DNA of 37,998 nt from an uncultured Verrucomicrobia subdivision 3 bacterium (GTDB lineage Bacteria > Verrucomicrobiota > Verrucomicrobiia > Limisphaerales > UBA8199). This document shows positions 1 to 8,262 of this stretch, piece after piece (position 1 is the stretch's first letter; each line of letters begins with the position of its first letter). A model generated the notes under the pieces. It was given only the letters and a program-made list of their open reading frames with translations, did not search any database and was not told the origin of the DNA. Where the stretch lies: NCBI GenBank assembly GCA_903913865.1, contig CAIWMU010000165.1, positions 1 to 37,998 of the forward strand, in the 5' to 3' direction. The translations under genes and the position numbers were made by a program.

Positions 1-354
1 GACATCAAGCCCGGGGATGACTCGGATGGGGACGGGTTGTCGAACCTGCAGGAGTATCTGGCGGGGACGTATGCGTTTGACCCGGCGGACGGGGTGAGAT
101 TGGACATTGTGGACTCAAACCACGGGAAGCCGCTGCTGGACTTTCTGGCGATCCGGGGGAGGACCTACACGATCCTGGGGAGCGGAGATTTGAAGGCGTG
201 GGAGCCGATAGCCTTCCGGCTGAGCGGGAGTGACACGAATGCGTCATCTGTGGGCAGGTATATGGCGACGGATGTGAGGGTGGTGCGGGTAGAGGCGGAC
301 ATGCCCGCCGAGCAGGCCCCCAGACTCCATGTGTTCAAACTCATGGTGCAGTAA
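1..354 (+). CDS. C-terminal part of a secreted protein (5' end outside window)
   Basis: The reading frame is open from base 1 and ends at TAA 352-354, so only the last 117 residues are visible. The visible part begins with an Asp/Gly-rich calcium-binding-like stretch, DSDGDGLSNLQEYLAGT, typical of thrombospondin-3/EF-hand-like repeats near the end of secreted proteins of Verrucomicrobiota and Planctomycetes. It then runs into a beta-rich tail with GRTYTILGSGDLKAWEPI, ending in VFKLMVQ. This tail resembles the C-terminal segments of five other secreted proteins in the window. The function of the full protein cannot be told from the fragment. The gene converges with the minus-strand gene at 521-2533. 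Confidence 0.8.
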   Translation, partial: DIKPGDDSDGDGLSNLQEYLAGTYAFDPADGVRLDIVDSNHGKPLLDFLAIRGRTYTILGSGDLKAWEPIAFRLSGSDTNASSVGRYMATDVRVVRVEADMPAEQAPRLHVFKLMVQ

Positions 355-400
355 TCTTCACGAGGGTCGAAGGGGGGGTATGCCACTTTGGTTGTGGGAT

Positions 401-452
401 GCCCCGCCTGGCCCGCTTACAAAATCGAGGAAGGCTCCTTCGGGTGCGGGGC
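401..452. other. Imperfect hairpin in the convergent intergenic gap
   Basis: The complementary arms GCCCCGC (401-407) and GCGGGGC (446-452) enclose a smaller palindrome (GAAGG, CT, CCTTC). The structure follows the plus-strand stop at 354, but the plus strand shows no T-run after it. It may help end transcription of the first gene; this is weak. Confidence 0.25.
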
Positions 453-494
453 AAAAAAAAGTGCGAGGCCTTCGCTTCGCAGCGAAAGCCTCGC
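453..494 (-). terminator. Rho-independent terminator of the 521-2533 gene
   Basis: Arms 463-476 and 481-494 pair over 14 positions with a single mismatch around a TCGC loop. On the minus strand the stem is followed after 2 nt by eight T residues (the A-run 453-460 on the plus strand). It lies 27 nt beyond the stop of the minus-strand secreted-protein gene. Confidence 0.85.
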
Positions 495-520
495 AGTGGG
501 ATAAACTTTCGGGATCGGGT

Positions 521-2533
521 TTAGTTCTTCAGGCGGAAGAAACTTGTGGCCTCGTTTGCATCCAACGGAAGCACCCAATTTCCGGATTGAACTGTGGGCT
601 GATTCGTAACGGTTTGCCAGCCGGAGGCGCCATCACTCTTCTGAACAGACCAGCCTTCGAGACTATTGGTCCAGGACAGGCTTACCTTGTTGGCCGCCGG
701 AAGGTAGTTGATGCGGAGCGTGGGTGACTTGTGGTCGGCCAGCAGGTTGATCCCGGCATAGGGTCCGCAGGGGCGGATCACTGCGTAGCGGACGCGTGAG
801 AAGAAGATCTTTCCGGTGACCCTGAAACGGGCTGCAGCTTGGGGCTGCTGGTTCACACCGTTGAACTTCACGTCCGGCAACTCGAAATAGGCCTCGCGCC
901 AGCGGTCGGTGCCCTCAATGACCACGGCTGAATTTCCGGGTGTGAAGCCCAGTGTTGTCACACCGTTACGGTCGGAGCTATAGACCTCCGGGCGGAAGGT
1001 TTTCCCGATGAGTGCCGAATCATCGTAGTAGTTGATGCACATCGTCAGATGGGCGTTGGGTTGGGTGGACGGGCCAAAGATCTGGCCGGAGATGGCGAGG
1101 TTCAGGTTGTCGTGGGAGAACAGGGGGTTGCCGTCATCAAGGGCCGGGCGAATGGCGAGGCGCCGATCGTTGGCCGGGCCGGCTTCGCCCTGGATCATCT
1201 CCTGATCACCGGTGGAGGTGCCGGGTTCGAGCCCGACGAGAACTCCGTTGGCGAGATTCATCTCAGCGAAGTTGCCGTAGGTGTCGGTGCAGATCAACGG
1301 ATCCTCGTAAGCATCCGGCACGGGATCCAGTCCGGCGAGCGGATGGGGTGACTGGCGAATAATGCCCAGATCGTAGCGGGAGATGTAGGGTGTTCCGTCC
1401 TGGAAGAAGAGGCGGGGTCCGCCCGTCAACGTGTCAATGTTGACCCCCTTCAGATTGACCGCTGGAACAACGAATGCGACCCGCATCCATGTACCGGATC
1501 CGCGCAGGGTGTAATAGCGGGAGTTGTTGAAGAATCCAATGCCCCCGGCGGCATCCGTGGCGTAAGCTTCGGGGCCGAAACGCACACCGGTCAGGGCTGG
1601 ATCATCGTAGAACTCGACGCAAACCTTCATTGTTTGGGCATTGTTGCAGGTTTTGCCCAAATAATTGTCGATCACGCCAAAGTTCATCAGGCTGACCTGG
1701 GCGCGGGCTGCGCGGCGCTGATCGTTGGCGGGTCCAACCCCGTCAACGATTTCGACCAGTTGATCATGGTCGTTCAGGATCGTGAGGTGGTTTGAAGTGC
1801 CGTGCTGGAAGTCGATGAACGCCAGGTTGGTGGGGGGTTCCGGATCGCATGTATCCGGCGCTTCGAAATCGGCATAGTCCGCAGGCTCGCCAAAAGCACC
1901 CTGCTCACCGAAGGCGACGAAGCGCACGATGAGGCCGGGGACCTCCTGAACGCGGATGGTGCCGGAGTTGACGCCGCCGAACGTAGAGGCGCCCTGGGCG
2001 TTGGCCGGTATTGACCCAACAAACCGGGTGCCATCTGAGGCACGGGTGCCGTTGGGGATACGGAACAGGACCCAGTTCCATTTCTGATTTTTGGCGGTCG
2101 CTGCGATCTGTCCGCCTACGGGGGAGTCCAGCTCCGGCAGCGTGCCGATGAGGAAGTTGTAGTTGCGCGCATTGGTGCCGCTAAGAATGGCCCCATCCCC
2201 ATAAACCTGCATGAGGATGTCGATGGTGTCCGTAGTGGCCCAATCGGTGAACGAACTGTCGGCAAGGTTCATATTGTTGCCGGTGACCTTTAGACCTTGA
2301 TGGCCCCGCAATGCGATGTTCTCGGTATTTTGATCGCCTCCGGAGAGGATTGCGATGGTTTTGGACCAGGCCGGCCCGAGCGGGTCGAAGTTACCGTCGG
2401 TGCTGGTATAATGAACCACCTTGTTGGTGTTCACAACGGATGGCCAGGTCTCCGGATCGAAGGGTCCGGCCTGACACAGGGATCCGCCCGCCCAGAGGGA
2501 GGCGCAGAGGATGGATAGCAGATGTTTTTTCAT
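521..2533 (-). CDS. Secreted protein with a tandem-duplicated beta-rich module
   Basis: The 670-residue product starts with a signal peptide (MKKHLLSILCASLWAG, likely cleaved after CQA). I chose ATG 2533, not an in-frame start at 2575, because it places the Lys pair and hydrophobic core correctly. No Shine-Dalgarno is visible; the leader is A/C-rich. After about 220 unassigned residues come two related modules. Both contain GPAND(Q/R)R, a Cys followed by (E/N)(F/Y)YDD.AL, a F(G/R)PE.Y motif and a W(M/R).A(F/Y) strand. The last 65 residues (KVSLSWTNSLEGW to FFRLKN) match the C-terminal module shared by other secreted proteins here. No enzyme motif was recognised; a structural, binding or adhesin role is a guess. 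It lies 53 nt after the CotH-like gene and may be co-transcribed with it. Confidence 0.8.
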   Translation of the reverse strand: MKKHLLSILCASLWAGGSLCQAGPFDPETWPSVVNTNKVVHYTSTDGNFDPLGPAWSKTIAILSGGDQNTENIALRGHQGLKVTGNNMNLADSSFTDWATTDTIDILMQVYGDGAILSGTNARNYNFLIGTLPELDSPVGGQIAATAKNQKWNWVLFRIPNGTRASDGTRFVGSIPANAQGASTFGGVNSGTIRVQEVPGLIVRFVAFGEQGAFGEPADYADFEAPDTCDPEPPTNLAFIDFQHGTSNHLTILNDHDQLVEIVDGVGPANDQRRAARAQVSLMNFGVIDNYLGKTCNNAQTMKVCVEFYDDPALTGVRFGPEAYATDAAGGIGFFNNSRYYTLRGSGTWMRVAFVVPAVNLKGVNIDTLTGGPRLFFQDGTPYISRYDLGIIRQSPHPLAGLDPVPDAYEDPLICTDTYGNFAEMNLANGVLVGLEPGTSTGDQEMIQGEAGPANDRRLAIRPALDDGNPLFSHDNLNLAISGQIFGPSTQPNAHLTMCINYYDDSALIGKTFRPEVYSSDRNGVTTLGFTPGNSAVVIEGTDRWREAYFELPDVKFNGVNQQPQAAARFRVTGKIFFSRVRYAVIRPCGPYAGINLLADHKSPTLRINYLPAANKVSLSWTNSLEGWSVQKSDGASGWQTVTNQPTVQSGNWVLPLDANEATSFFRLKN

Positions 2534-2586
2534 GGATTTTACTGTTTTGTTTTTGTTAGGGGTTGATGGGATCACCGGCGGGAAAT

Positions 2587-5500
2587 TCAGGGGGGCAACA
2601 AGCGCAGGCGGTAAAAGCGCGATGCTTCCGATGGTGGACGGATGTCGAGCAGGGAGTTTGTCCCGTTGAGATCAAGGACAACCGGGCAGACTTGTTCCCA
2701 ATCGGAAAGGTGGGTCGAGCTTTCCAGGGCATAGGATCGATGCGGGGAGCCCTGCAGATCGAACCGCCATTGTCCGGATGTTGCCGGGTGGATCCCCGTC
2801 AGGCTGCCCGGGAGCGCTGGCACCGCAGGGGCCACTCTGATGTCATCGAGGCGCAACTCCGCCCGGGCGCCGCTGTTGCCGGAAAGAAAATAATAGTGCC
2901 AGCGCAACTGCACGTAGGGCTGGCCATTGGCGGCAGCGGGCAGTGTCACCGGGCCCATGAGTTGCTGATGACCAGCCAGCGGGCTCCGGACATATTCCAC
3001 AGGCTGGCCATCGCGTGAGAGCACATCCTGAAACGAGCCCTCCCCCAATGCGAGTTGGAGGCGGATTGCATAGGCCTGCTGGTTCGGGAGCACGGTGCCC
3101 CCCAGCCAGCTGACCTCAATATTTGTCACCCCGATGGTTCTGAGGGCCACGGTCATTGTGCCAAGGTAACCGGCCCCGGGAATATCCTGGGCGCTGCTGG
3201 TATTCAGGAAGGAGATTCCACTCTCTCCCAGACCGTTCAACCGGCTGCGGCTGGTGAGGTTGTAAGGCAACGCCCAATCCCCATCCAAAGGCGTGGCAAG
3301 GCCGGGATCCTTCGCGGATGCTTGCTCGAACCGGACATGCGGGGGGGTGCTGCCGGGCGTTGAATCGGGGCTCCAGGCGGTGAAAAGAAAAGGGCCCTTC
3401 AGTAGGTCGTGGGGAGCTGCCCGTTCGAAGAGTGCGGTATAGGTTTCCGGATCGGTCGGGTTGATGGAGATCAGAGGTTGAAGACCCAGATCGGTGCGGT
3501 TGCTCCATCCGACGAAGGCGTAACCGGGCTCCGGGATGGCCTCCAGTTCCACCGGCACTCCGCGGAAGTAGATTCCGCGCCAGGGATAGGGCGCACCCTT
3601 TGTGGCGCCGGGAGTGTTGGCATCCAAGGTAAGGGTGTTGATGCGGAGGTGACCACGGTTGGTATGGGAGACATTCAAGGTGAGTGGTGCGTAGCCTGCG
3701 AGCTTGAACTCGGTCACCATGTGCTGCCGGCAGAAAATGGTGCGCTGGCTTGCGAAGGTGCGCATGATGCGGACGTTGTTGCTCCAGGAGTTCACGGAGC
3801 CGCCCATTGTGCGCCAGCGGTTGATATGCTCGGCCACGGAGTTGGCAAGGGTGGCCTGCATCTGATTCACCATGTTCCCGGCGCGGGTCTCGGTGAAAAC
3901 GGAGTTGAGCAGGTCCGCCATGGTGTTGATGTATTCGGCACGGAACCGGGGGTTCAACATGAGCCGTCGAAAAATCACCGTGGACCACGGGGCGATGAGG
4001 CCCGGCCTGCCGGTTGGGTTAAGGGCGCAGGAGAGGCTGTTCTCGCCGTAGCCCCCGCTCCAGGGGTGCCCGTAGCTCAGGTCGGTGTCGAACATCGCCC
4101 AGCGCCAGCGTCCATCATGCCCGTAGGGGGCGTCCGGCTCGAATTGAGCTGTGCGGCGACGCCAATAACGGATGTTGTTGTGTGGCCAATCGGCGTTGGC
4201 GATATAGATCTCGGTGGCCTGGTAGGTGATGAAGTTTTGAACATCCATCCGGGTGTTGATCCAGGCATAGTTCGCAGCGGTTGTGACGTCGTTGGTCTCT
4301 ATGAAGGCCCGCATGGTGCGGTAATGCAGTTCGTCACCCGGCAGCCCATCCACCAGGGATCCATCCGCCTCGCAGATCACAACATCCCCCTTGGGGACAC
4401 TGTAGTGGTTTGCGGCGAATCCCGGATCCAACTGTTCCCGGGCATTTTGGATACCCCAGTATTCGCCATCCAGAAAGAGGATCACCGGGCTGTAGGCCAG
4501 CGTATCGACACGGGTCGGAGCGGCAAGCTGATGGCACAGGGAATCGCGGAACATGGTTTCGTTCCAGTCGTTGCCTGAATTGGCGAGGCGGAGGTTCTCG
4601 AATTGCACCAGCGGCAGCCCCTTGCGGTCGGCCAGACCGGGCCAGAGATCGTAGGCAATGGTGTCGGTGGGTGCGGCATCGTTCCGGGCCTTGATCCCGA
4701 GGGTCTTCTGGCGGAATGAGCGGGTGGATTGGCCCTGGATGTCCACAAGAACGTTCTGCTCCCAGCCAGGGCGGCCTCCGGGCTCGAAGTATTCGAGATG
4801 CGCCGGGCGCTCCCATGCATTTCCGCGCTGGGTGTAGTTGCCGGGTGTGTGGCCGGTCAACGTCTCGCCCGGGTGGCTGTTGGTGTAGTCGGTGAACACC
4901 TTGCCCAGCATGTAAATGCCGTTTGTGTAGTCAAAAAGGTCGTTGGTGCTGATGGAGATGGAGATGACCGGAAGGGTGTAACGCTGAAAGGCGTTGGTCC
5001 AGACGCAGTAGGTGTGAGTGACGACGGGGCTGGGCCATGCATTTGGCTGGAAGGCGCGTGCCCGGACCACGGTGGACTTGTTGACGAGGCCATCCGGTGG
5101 GAACCAGCCGTCCGTATGCTGATTTGCGGTGGATGTGCCGGAAATCATCGATAGCAGGTTCGTTGCGGCTGAACGGTCGTTGATCAGGAGCGGGCCCGAG
5201 TAAAGGGGGGAGTTGGTGGTTGGCTCTGAGCCGTTCAGGGTGAAGCGGACCTGTGCGTCCGGTGCACTGGTGATGGTGAGACTGATTGAGTTGGTGTGAA
5301 ATCCACCCGGATCTGAAAAGACCGGTGTCGGGGCGAACGAGGCAAATGCCTGGCCGAGGTTTTTTGTCCCGGGTGTGGGCGTGGGGAAGAAGCAGAGGTT
5401 TGTGGATCCATCCGGCTTTCGGCCAAGGGAATAATCGCGTGGGATACTGTGTACGGCCCATTGGTCGGCGCGGGTGCCATCGGGCCGGGTCAGAAACAGG

Positions 5501-5889
5501 GCCTCCCCTTCGGAGCGGATTGAGAAGTTGGCGTGCAGTTGGATGCTGTTCGTGCGGTTCTTGCCTGAAGCAAACACCAGGAGGAATCCGCCCGCAGAGA
5601 TGACCCGCGTTGGCACGATCCACTTGAACGGATTCGTTTCATCATCGGAAAGGCCGTAGCCACGAAAATAGCCCGCCTGACTGCCGCCGTTGTAGATTTC
5701 AATCCAGTCGGGGTGGTCGCCATCCTCATCAGCCAATCCGCTGTCATTGAACGAAACCACTTCGTTGATCAAGAGAGTCTGCGCGCCCAGTGGGGTTGAG
5801 AGGAACGGGGATGCAATCAGGATAAGCGTGACAAGGAGAAGCGATCTACGTACATGGCTTTGCCTAAGTGCGCGACCTTTTGGGATCAA
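2587..5889 (-). CDS. Secreted lamin-tail / CotH-kinase-like multidomain protein
   Basis: 1100 residues. A signal peptide (residues about 14-36, RRSLLLVTLILIA to LGA) is followed by a lamin-tail domain (about 37-150, LLINEV and DWIEIYN), a chitobiase-C-terminal-like segment (about 200-290, RFTLNGSEPTTNSPLYSGP), a CotH kinase-like domain (about 305-720) and an InlB-B-repeat-like segment (about 735-823, EPGYAFVGWS). Then comes a beta-sandwich (about 835-1025) and the shared C-terminal module ending FYRLRLLPP. CotH-family hallmarks are DIQGQSTRSFRQKTLGIK, LRLANSGNDWNETMFRD and the acidic pair D601/D603 in MFDTDLSYG. CotH proteins are atypical secreted kinases of spore coats and cell surfaces; kinase activity here is inferred from family only. 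The start is TTG at 5889, the only start before the signal peptide in this frame. Confidence 0.85.
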   Translation of the reverse strand: MIPKGRALRQSHVRRSLLLVTLILIASPFLSTPLGAQTLLINEVVSFNDSGLADEDGDHPDWIEIYNGGSQAGYFRGYGLSDDETNPFKWIVPTRVISAGGFLLVFASGKNRTNSIQLHANFSIRSEGEALFLTRPDGTRADQWAVHSIPRDYSLGRKPDGSTNLCFFPTPTPGTKNLGQAFASFAPTPVFSDPGGFHTNSISLTITSAPDAQVRFTLNGSEPTTNSPLYSGPLLINDRSAATNLLSMISGTSTANQHTDGWFPPDGLVNKSTVVRARAFQPNAWPSPVVTHTYCVWTNAFQRYTLPVISISISTNDLFDYTNGIYMLGKVFTDYTNSHPGETLTGHTPGNYTQRGNAWERPAHLEYFEPGGRPGWEQNVLVDIQGQSTRSFRQKTLGIKARNDAAPTDTIAYDLWPGLADRKGLPLVQFENLRLANSGNDWNETMFRDSLCHQLAAPTRVDTLAYSPVILFLDGEYWGIQNAREQLDPGFAANHYSVPKGDVVICEADGSLVDGLPGDELHYRTMRAFIETNDVTTAANYAWINTRMDVQNFITYQATEIYIANADWPHNNIRYWRRRTAQFEPDAPYGHDGRWRWAMFDTDLSYGHPWSGGYGENSLSCALNPTGRPGLIAPWSTVIFRRLMLNPRFRAEYINTMADLLNSVFTETRAGNMVNQMQATLANSVAEHINRWRTMGGSVNSWSNNVRIMRTFASQRTIFCRQHMVTEFKLAGYAPLTLNVSHTNRGHLRINTLTLDANTPGATKGAPYPWRGIYFRGVPVELEAIPEPGYAFVGWSNRTDLGLQPLISINPTDPETYTALFERAAPHDLLKGPFLFTAWSPDSTPGSTPPHVRFEQASAKDPGLATPLDGDWALPYNLTSRSRLNGLGESGISFLNTSSAQDIPGAGYLGTMTVALRTIGVTNIEVSWLGGTVLPNQQAYAIRLQLALGEGSFQDVLSRDGQPVEYVRSPLAGHQQLMGPVTLPAAANGQPYVQLRWHYYFLSGNSGARAELRLDDIRVAPAVPALPGSLTGIHPATSGQWRFDLQGSPHRSYALESSTHLSDWEQVCPVVLDLNGTNSLLDIRPPSEASRFYRLRLLPP

Positions 5890-5940
5890 AGATGTGCAGC
5901 CAAAGGAGAACGGGATTCTTTTCTCGTTTGTGATGGGCTC

Positions 5941-5968
5941 AACCTATCGACGATGTCCGACTTGTCAA
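5941..5968 (-). promoter_or_regulatory. Possible sigma-70 promoter for the lamin-tail/CotH gene
   Basis: On the minus strand a perfect -35 TTGACA (5963-5968) is followed after 16 nt by TAGGTT (5941-5946), which keeps the first two and last bases of the -10 consensus. It would give a leader of about 45 nt before the TTG start at 5889. No comparably good promoter was found for the divergent arabinofuranosidase gene in this 260-bp gap. Confidence 0.35.
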
Positions 5969-6150
5969 CAGGGATCTATGGGTGTTGCGAACAAGAAGTC
6001 GTTGTATATCAACAAATACTGTACTATTAAAACCTGACGCCGGTATCCCTTGCGACCGGTGTGGGGACGTTGCTTTGGAGTCCCGAACTCTGAGCCCCAG
6101 TGGAAGTTCCGGGATGGACCGGCGAGACCCCTGACCTCATACTGCCGCGC

Positions 6151-8241
6151 ATGTCCTGCCACATCGCAAAACGAAGCAAAGTATGGAAGAGAAGAATCTG
6201 GATGGCCATTTGCGCCATGGTTGCGGGGCTTGCCTGTGGGAATTCGCCAATTCTGGCGAAGGATTCAGGGGGCGGGCCCAGCCTGCTTCCGAACCCCTCC
6301 TTTGAAGAGCAGGAAGGGGATGGGGCGAAGGGGTGGAAGAAGCGATCGTGGTCCGGCGGGGAGCGTGCTCAATGGACTGTTCCATCGCCAGGGAGAACCG
6401 GGGAGCGGTGTGTCTCCATCCGTTCCGGGGCGGGGTCTGATGCGGCGTGGACCGCGACGGTGGGGGTGAGGTCGAACACATGGTACCGGCTTTCTGGCTG
6501 GATCAGGACGAGAGATGTCAGCGGGGCAACCGGGGCGCTGTTGAACATCCAGAACCTGCAGGAAGTGCGGACGGAAGGGATCACCGGGAGCAGGGATTGG
6601 AGCCTGGTATCCGCAGTTTTCCAGACCGGTGCAGCGGCAGAGGTGGAGATTAACTGCCTGTTTGGCGGCTGGGGGATGTCCACCGGGCAGGCCTGGTATG
6701 ATGACATCGCTTTGGAGCCGGTGGATGCCCCGCCGCAGGACATGAACGCCACCGTGACGATTGACACTTCAGCCGCATCGGTTGCCTACAGCCCGATGAT
6801 CTTCGGGGGATTTCTTGAGCATTTTGAGCATCAGGTATATGGGGGTGTGTTTGAGCCCGGCTCGCCGCTGGCAGACAGGAGGGGGTTCCGCCGGGATGTG
6901 CTTGCGGCATTGGGGGAGTTGAAGGTGCCGACCGTGCGGTGGCCTGGAGGTTGTTATGTCAGCGGATACCATTGGGAGGCCGGGGTTGGCAGAGAGCGCA
7001 AGCCGACGGATGACATGGCCTGGGGTGTTGTTGAACCGAACACATTCGGCACGGATGAATATGTGGAGCTCTGCCGGTTGATGTGTTGGGAGCCCTACAT
7101 CTGCAACAACGCCGGGAACGGGACGGTGGCTGAGATGAGGAACTGGGTGGAGTATTGCAACGGACGCACGGGGAGATACGCACAATTACGGAGGGAGAAC
7201 GGGCACAGGAAACCGCAAAACGTCAGGATCTGGAGCATCGGCAACGAGAACTGGGGGCAGCATGAGATTGGCTACAAGCCGATCGCCGAGTGGGCACCGC
7301 TGGTGCTGGCGGCGGCGAAGGAGATGAAGGCTGCGGACCCGCAGATCCAGCTTACGGCGGCGGCCCTTCCCACCCGGGAGTGGACTCTGCCGCTGCTGAA
7401 GATGGCGGGCCAGTATCTGGATTACATTTCGATCCACAGCTACTGGCTGCCGTTGTGGGGCAGAAACGATTCGCCGGATTATCTGTCCTGCATCATGGAA
7501 TCGGAGGGGCCGGAGAAGTTGATTTCGAATTATGTCGGGGTGCTTGAGGAGTCGGGGCATCGTGGTCGGCTGAAGATTGCGTTTGATGAATGGAACCTGC
7601 GGGGCTGGCACCATCCGGGCTTCCCCCGGAAATCGGTTCAGGATTATGGTGATCCGCAGGTCCGGGAACTGGTGGAGGCGAGAGGGAAGAACGCGATTGC
7701 ATCCCAATACACCATGGCAGACGCCCTGTTTTCAGCCTCGTTTTTCAACGCCTGCCTGCGCCATGCGGAGGATGTGGGGATGGCGAATATCGCACCCATC
7801 GTGAACACCCGGGGGCCGCTGTATGTGCATCCGGGGGGGATCGTGAGGAGGACCCATTTCCACACCATGGCGATGTATGCGGGGGGGCTTGAGAAGCGGG
7901 TGGGGAAGGTCCTGGTGGAATCCGGAAGCCTGGTGCAGGGCAATCGCAGGCTTCCGGTGGTGGATGCCCTTGCGACCGTGAACCCGTCCGGCAGGCACTG
8001 GGTCGTTTCCCTTGTCAATCGCCACCCGGATCGGGAGGTTGCCTGCACTGTGAAGATGAAAGAACGGCTGCTGGAAGGGGACTATGCGGCCACGGTGCTG
8101 GATGGCGATTCACCCGATGCCTACAATGACATTGAACATCCCAACCGTGTGGTGCCGAAGAAAACGAAGCTGAAGTTTGTCAAAGGAGTGGTCCAACTTC
8201 CGCCCCATTCGCTGGTCTTTGTGGAAGTGCGAGGGAAGTAG
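6151..8241 (+). CDS. Secreted GH51 alpha-L-arabinofuranosidase
   Basis: The 696-residue product hydrolyses terminal alpha-L-arabinofuranosyl groups of arabinan or arabinoxylan, by family. ATG 6151 gives a signal peptide with a basic N-region (KRSKVWKRRIW) and hydrophobic core ending near ILAKDS; an earlier GTG at 6100 would bury it. Residues about 45-200 look like a CBM4/9-type sandwich (LLPNPSFEE, TWYRLSGWIR, AWYDDIALEP). The catalytic part has GGCYVSGYHWE, EPNTFGTDEYVELC, the acid/base Glu in SIGNENWG (E366) and the nucleophile Glu in AFDEWN (E480), and ends in the usual beta-sandwich (LPPHSLVFVEV). Length fits GH51 plus one extra domain. It faces the GH144-like glucanase tail to tail with 21 bp between, suggesting a plant-polysaccharide locus. 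Confidence 0.93.
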   Translation: MSCHIAKRSKVWKRRIWMAICAMVAGLACGNSPILAKDSGGGPSLLPNPSFEEQEGDGAKGWKKRSWSGGERAQWTVPSPGRTGERCVSIRSGAGSDAAWTATVGVRSNTWYRLSGWIRTRDVSGATGALLNIQNLQEVRTEGITGSRDWSLVSAVFQTGAAAEVEINCLFGGWGMSTGQAWYDDIALEPVDAPPQDMNATVTIDTSAASVAYSPMIFGGFLEHFEHQVYGGVFEPGSPLADRRGFRRDVLAALGELKVPTVRWPGGCYVSGYHWEAGVGRERKPTDDMAWGVVEPNTFGTDEYVELCRLMCWEPYICNNAGNGTVAEMRNWVEYCNGRTGRYAQLRRENGHRKPQNVRIWSIGNENWGQHEIGYKPIAEWAPLVLAAAKEMKAADPQIQLTAAALPTREWTLPLLKMAGQYLDYISIHSYWLPLWGRNDSPDYLSCIMESEGPEKLISNYVGVLEESGHRGRLKIAFDEWNLRGWHHPGFPRKSVQDYGDPQVRELVEARGKNAIASQYTMADALFSASFFNACLRHAEDVGMANIAPIVNTRGPLYVHPGGIVRRTHFHTMAMYAGGLEKRVGKVLVESGSLVQGNRRLPVVDALATVNPSGRHWVVSLVNRHPDREVACTVKMKERLLEGDYAATVLDGDSPDAYNDIEHPNRVVPKKTKLKFVKGVVQLPPHSLVFVEVRGK

Positions 8242-8262
8242 GCACGGCGCGGCCGGGTTGAC

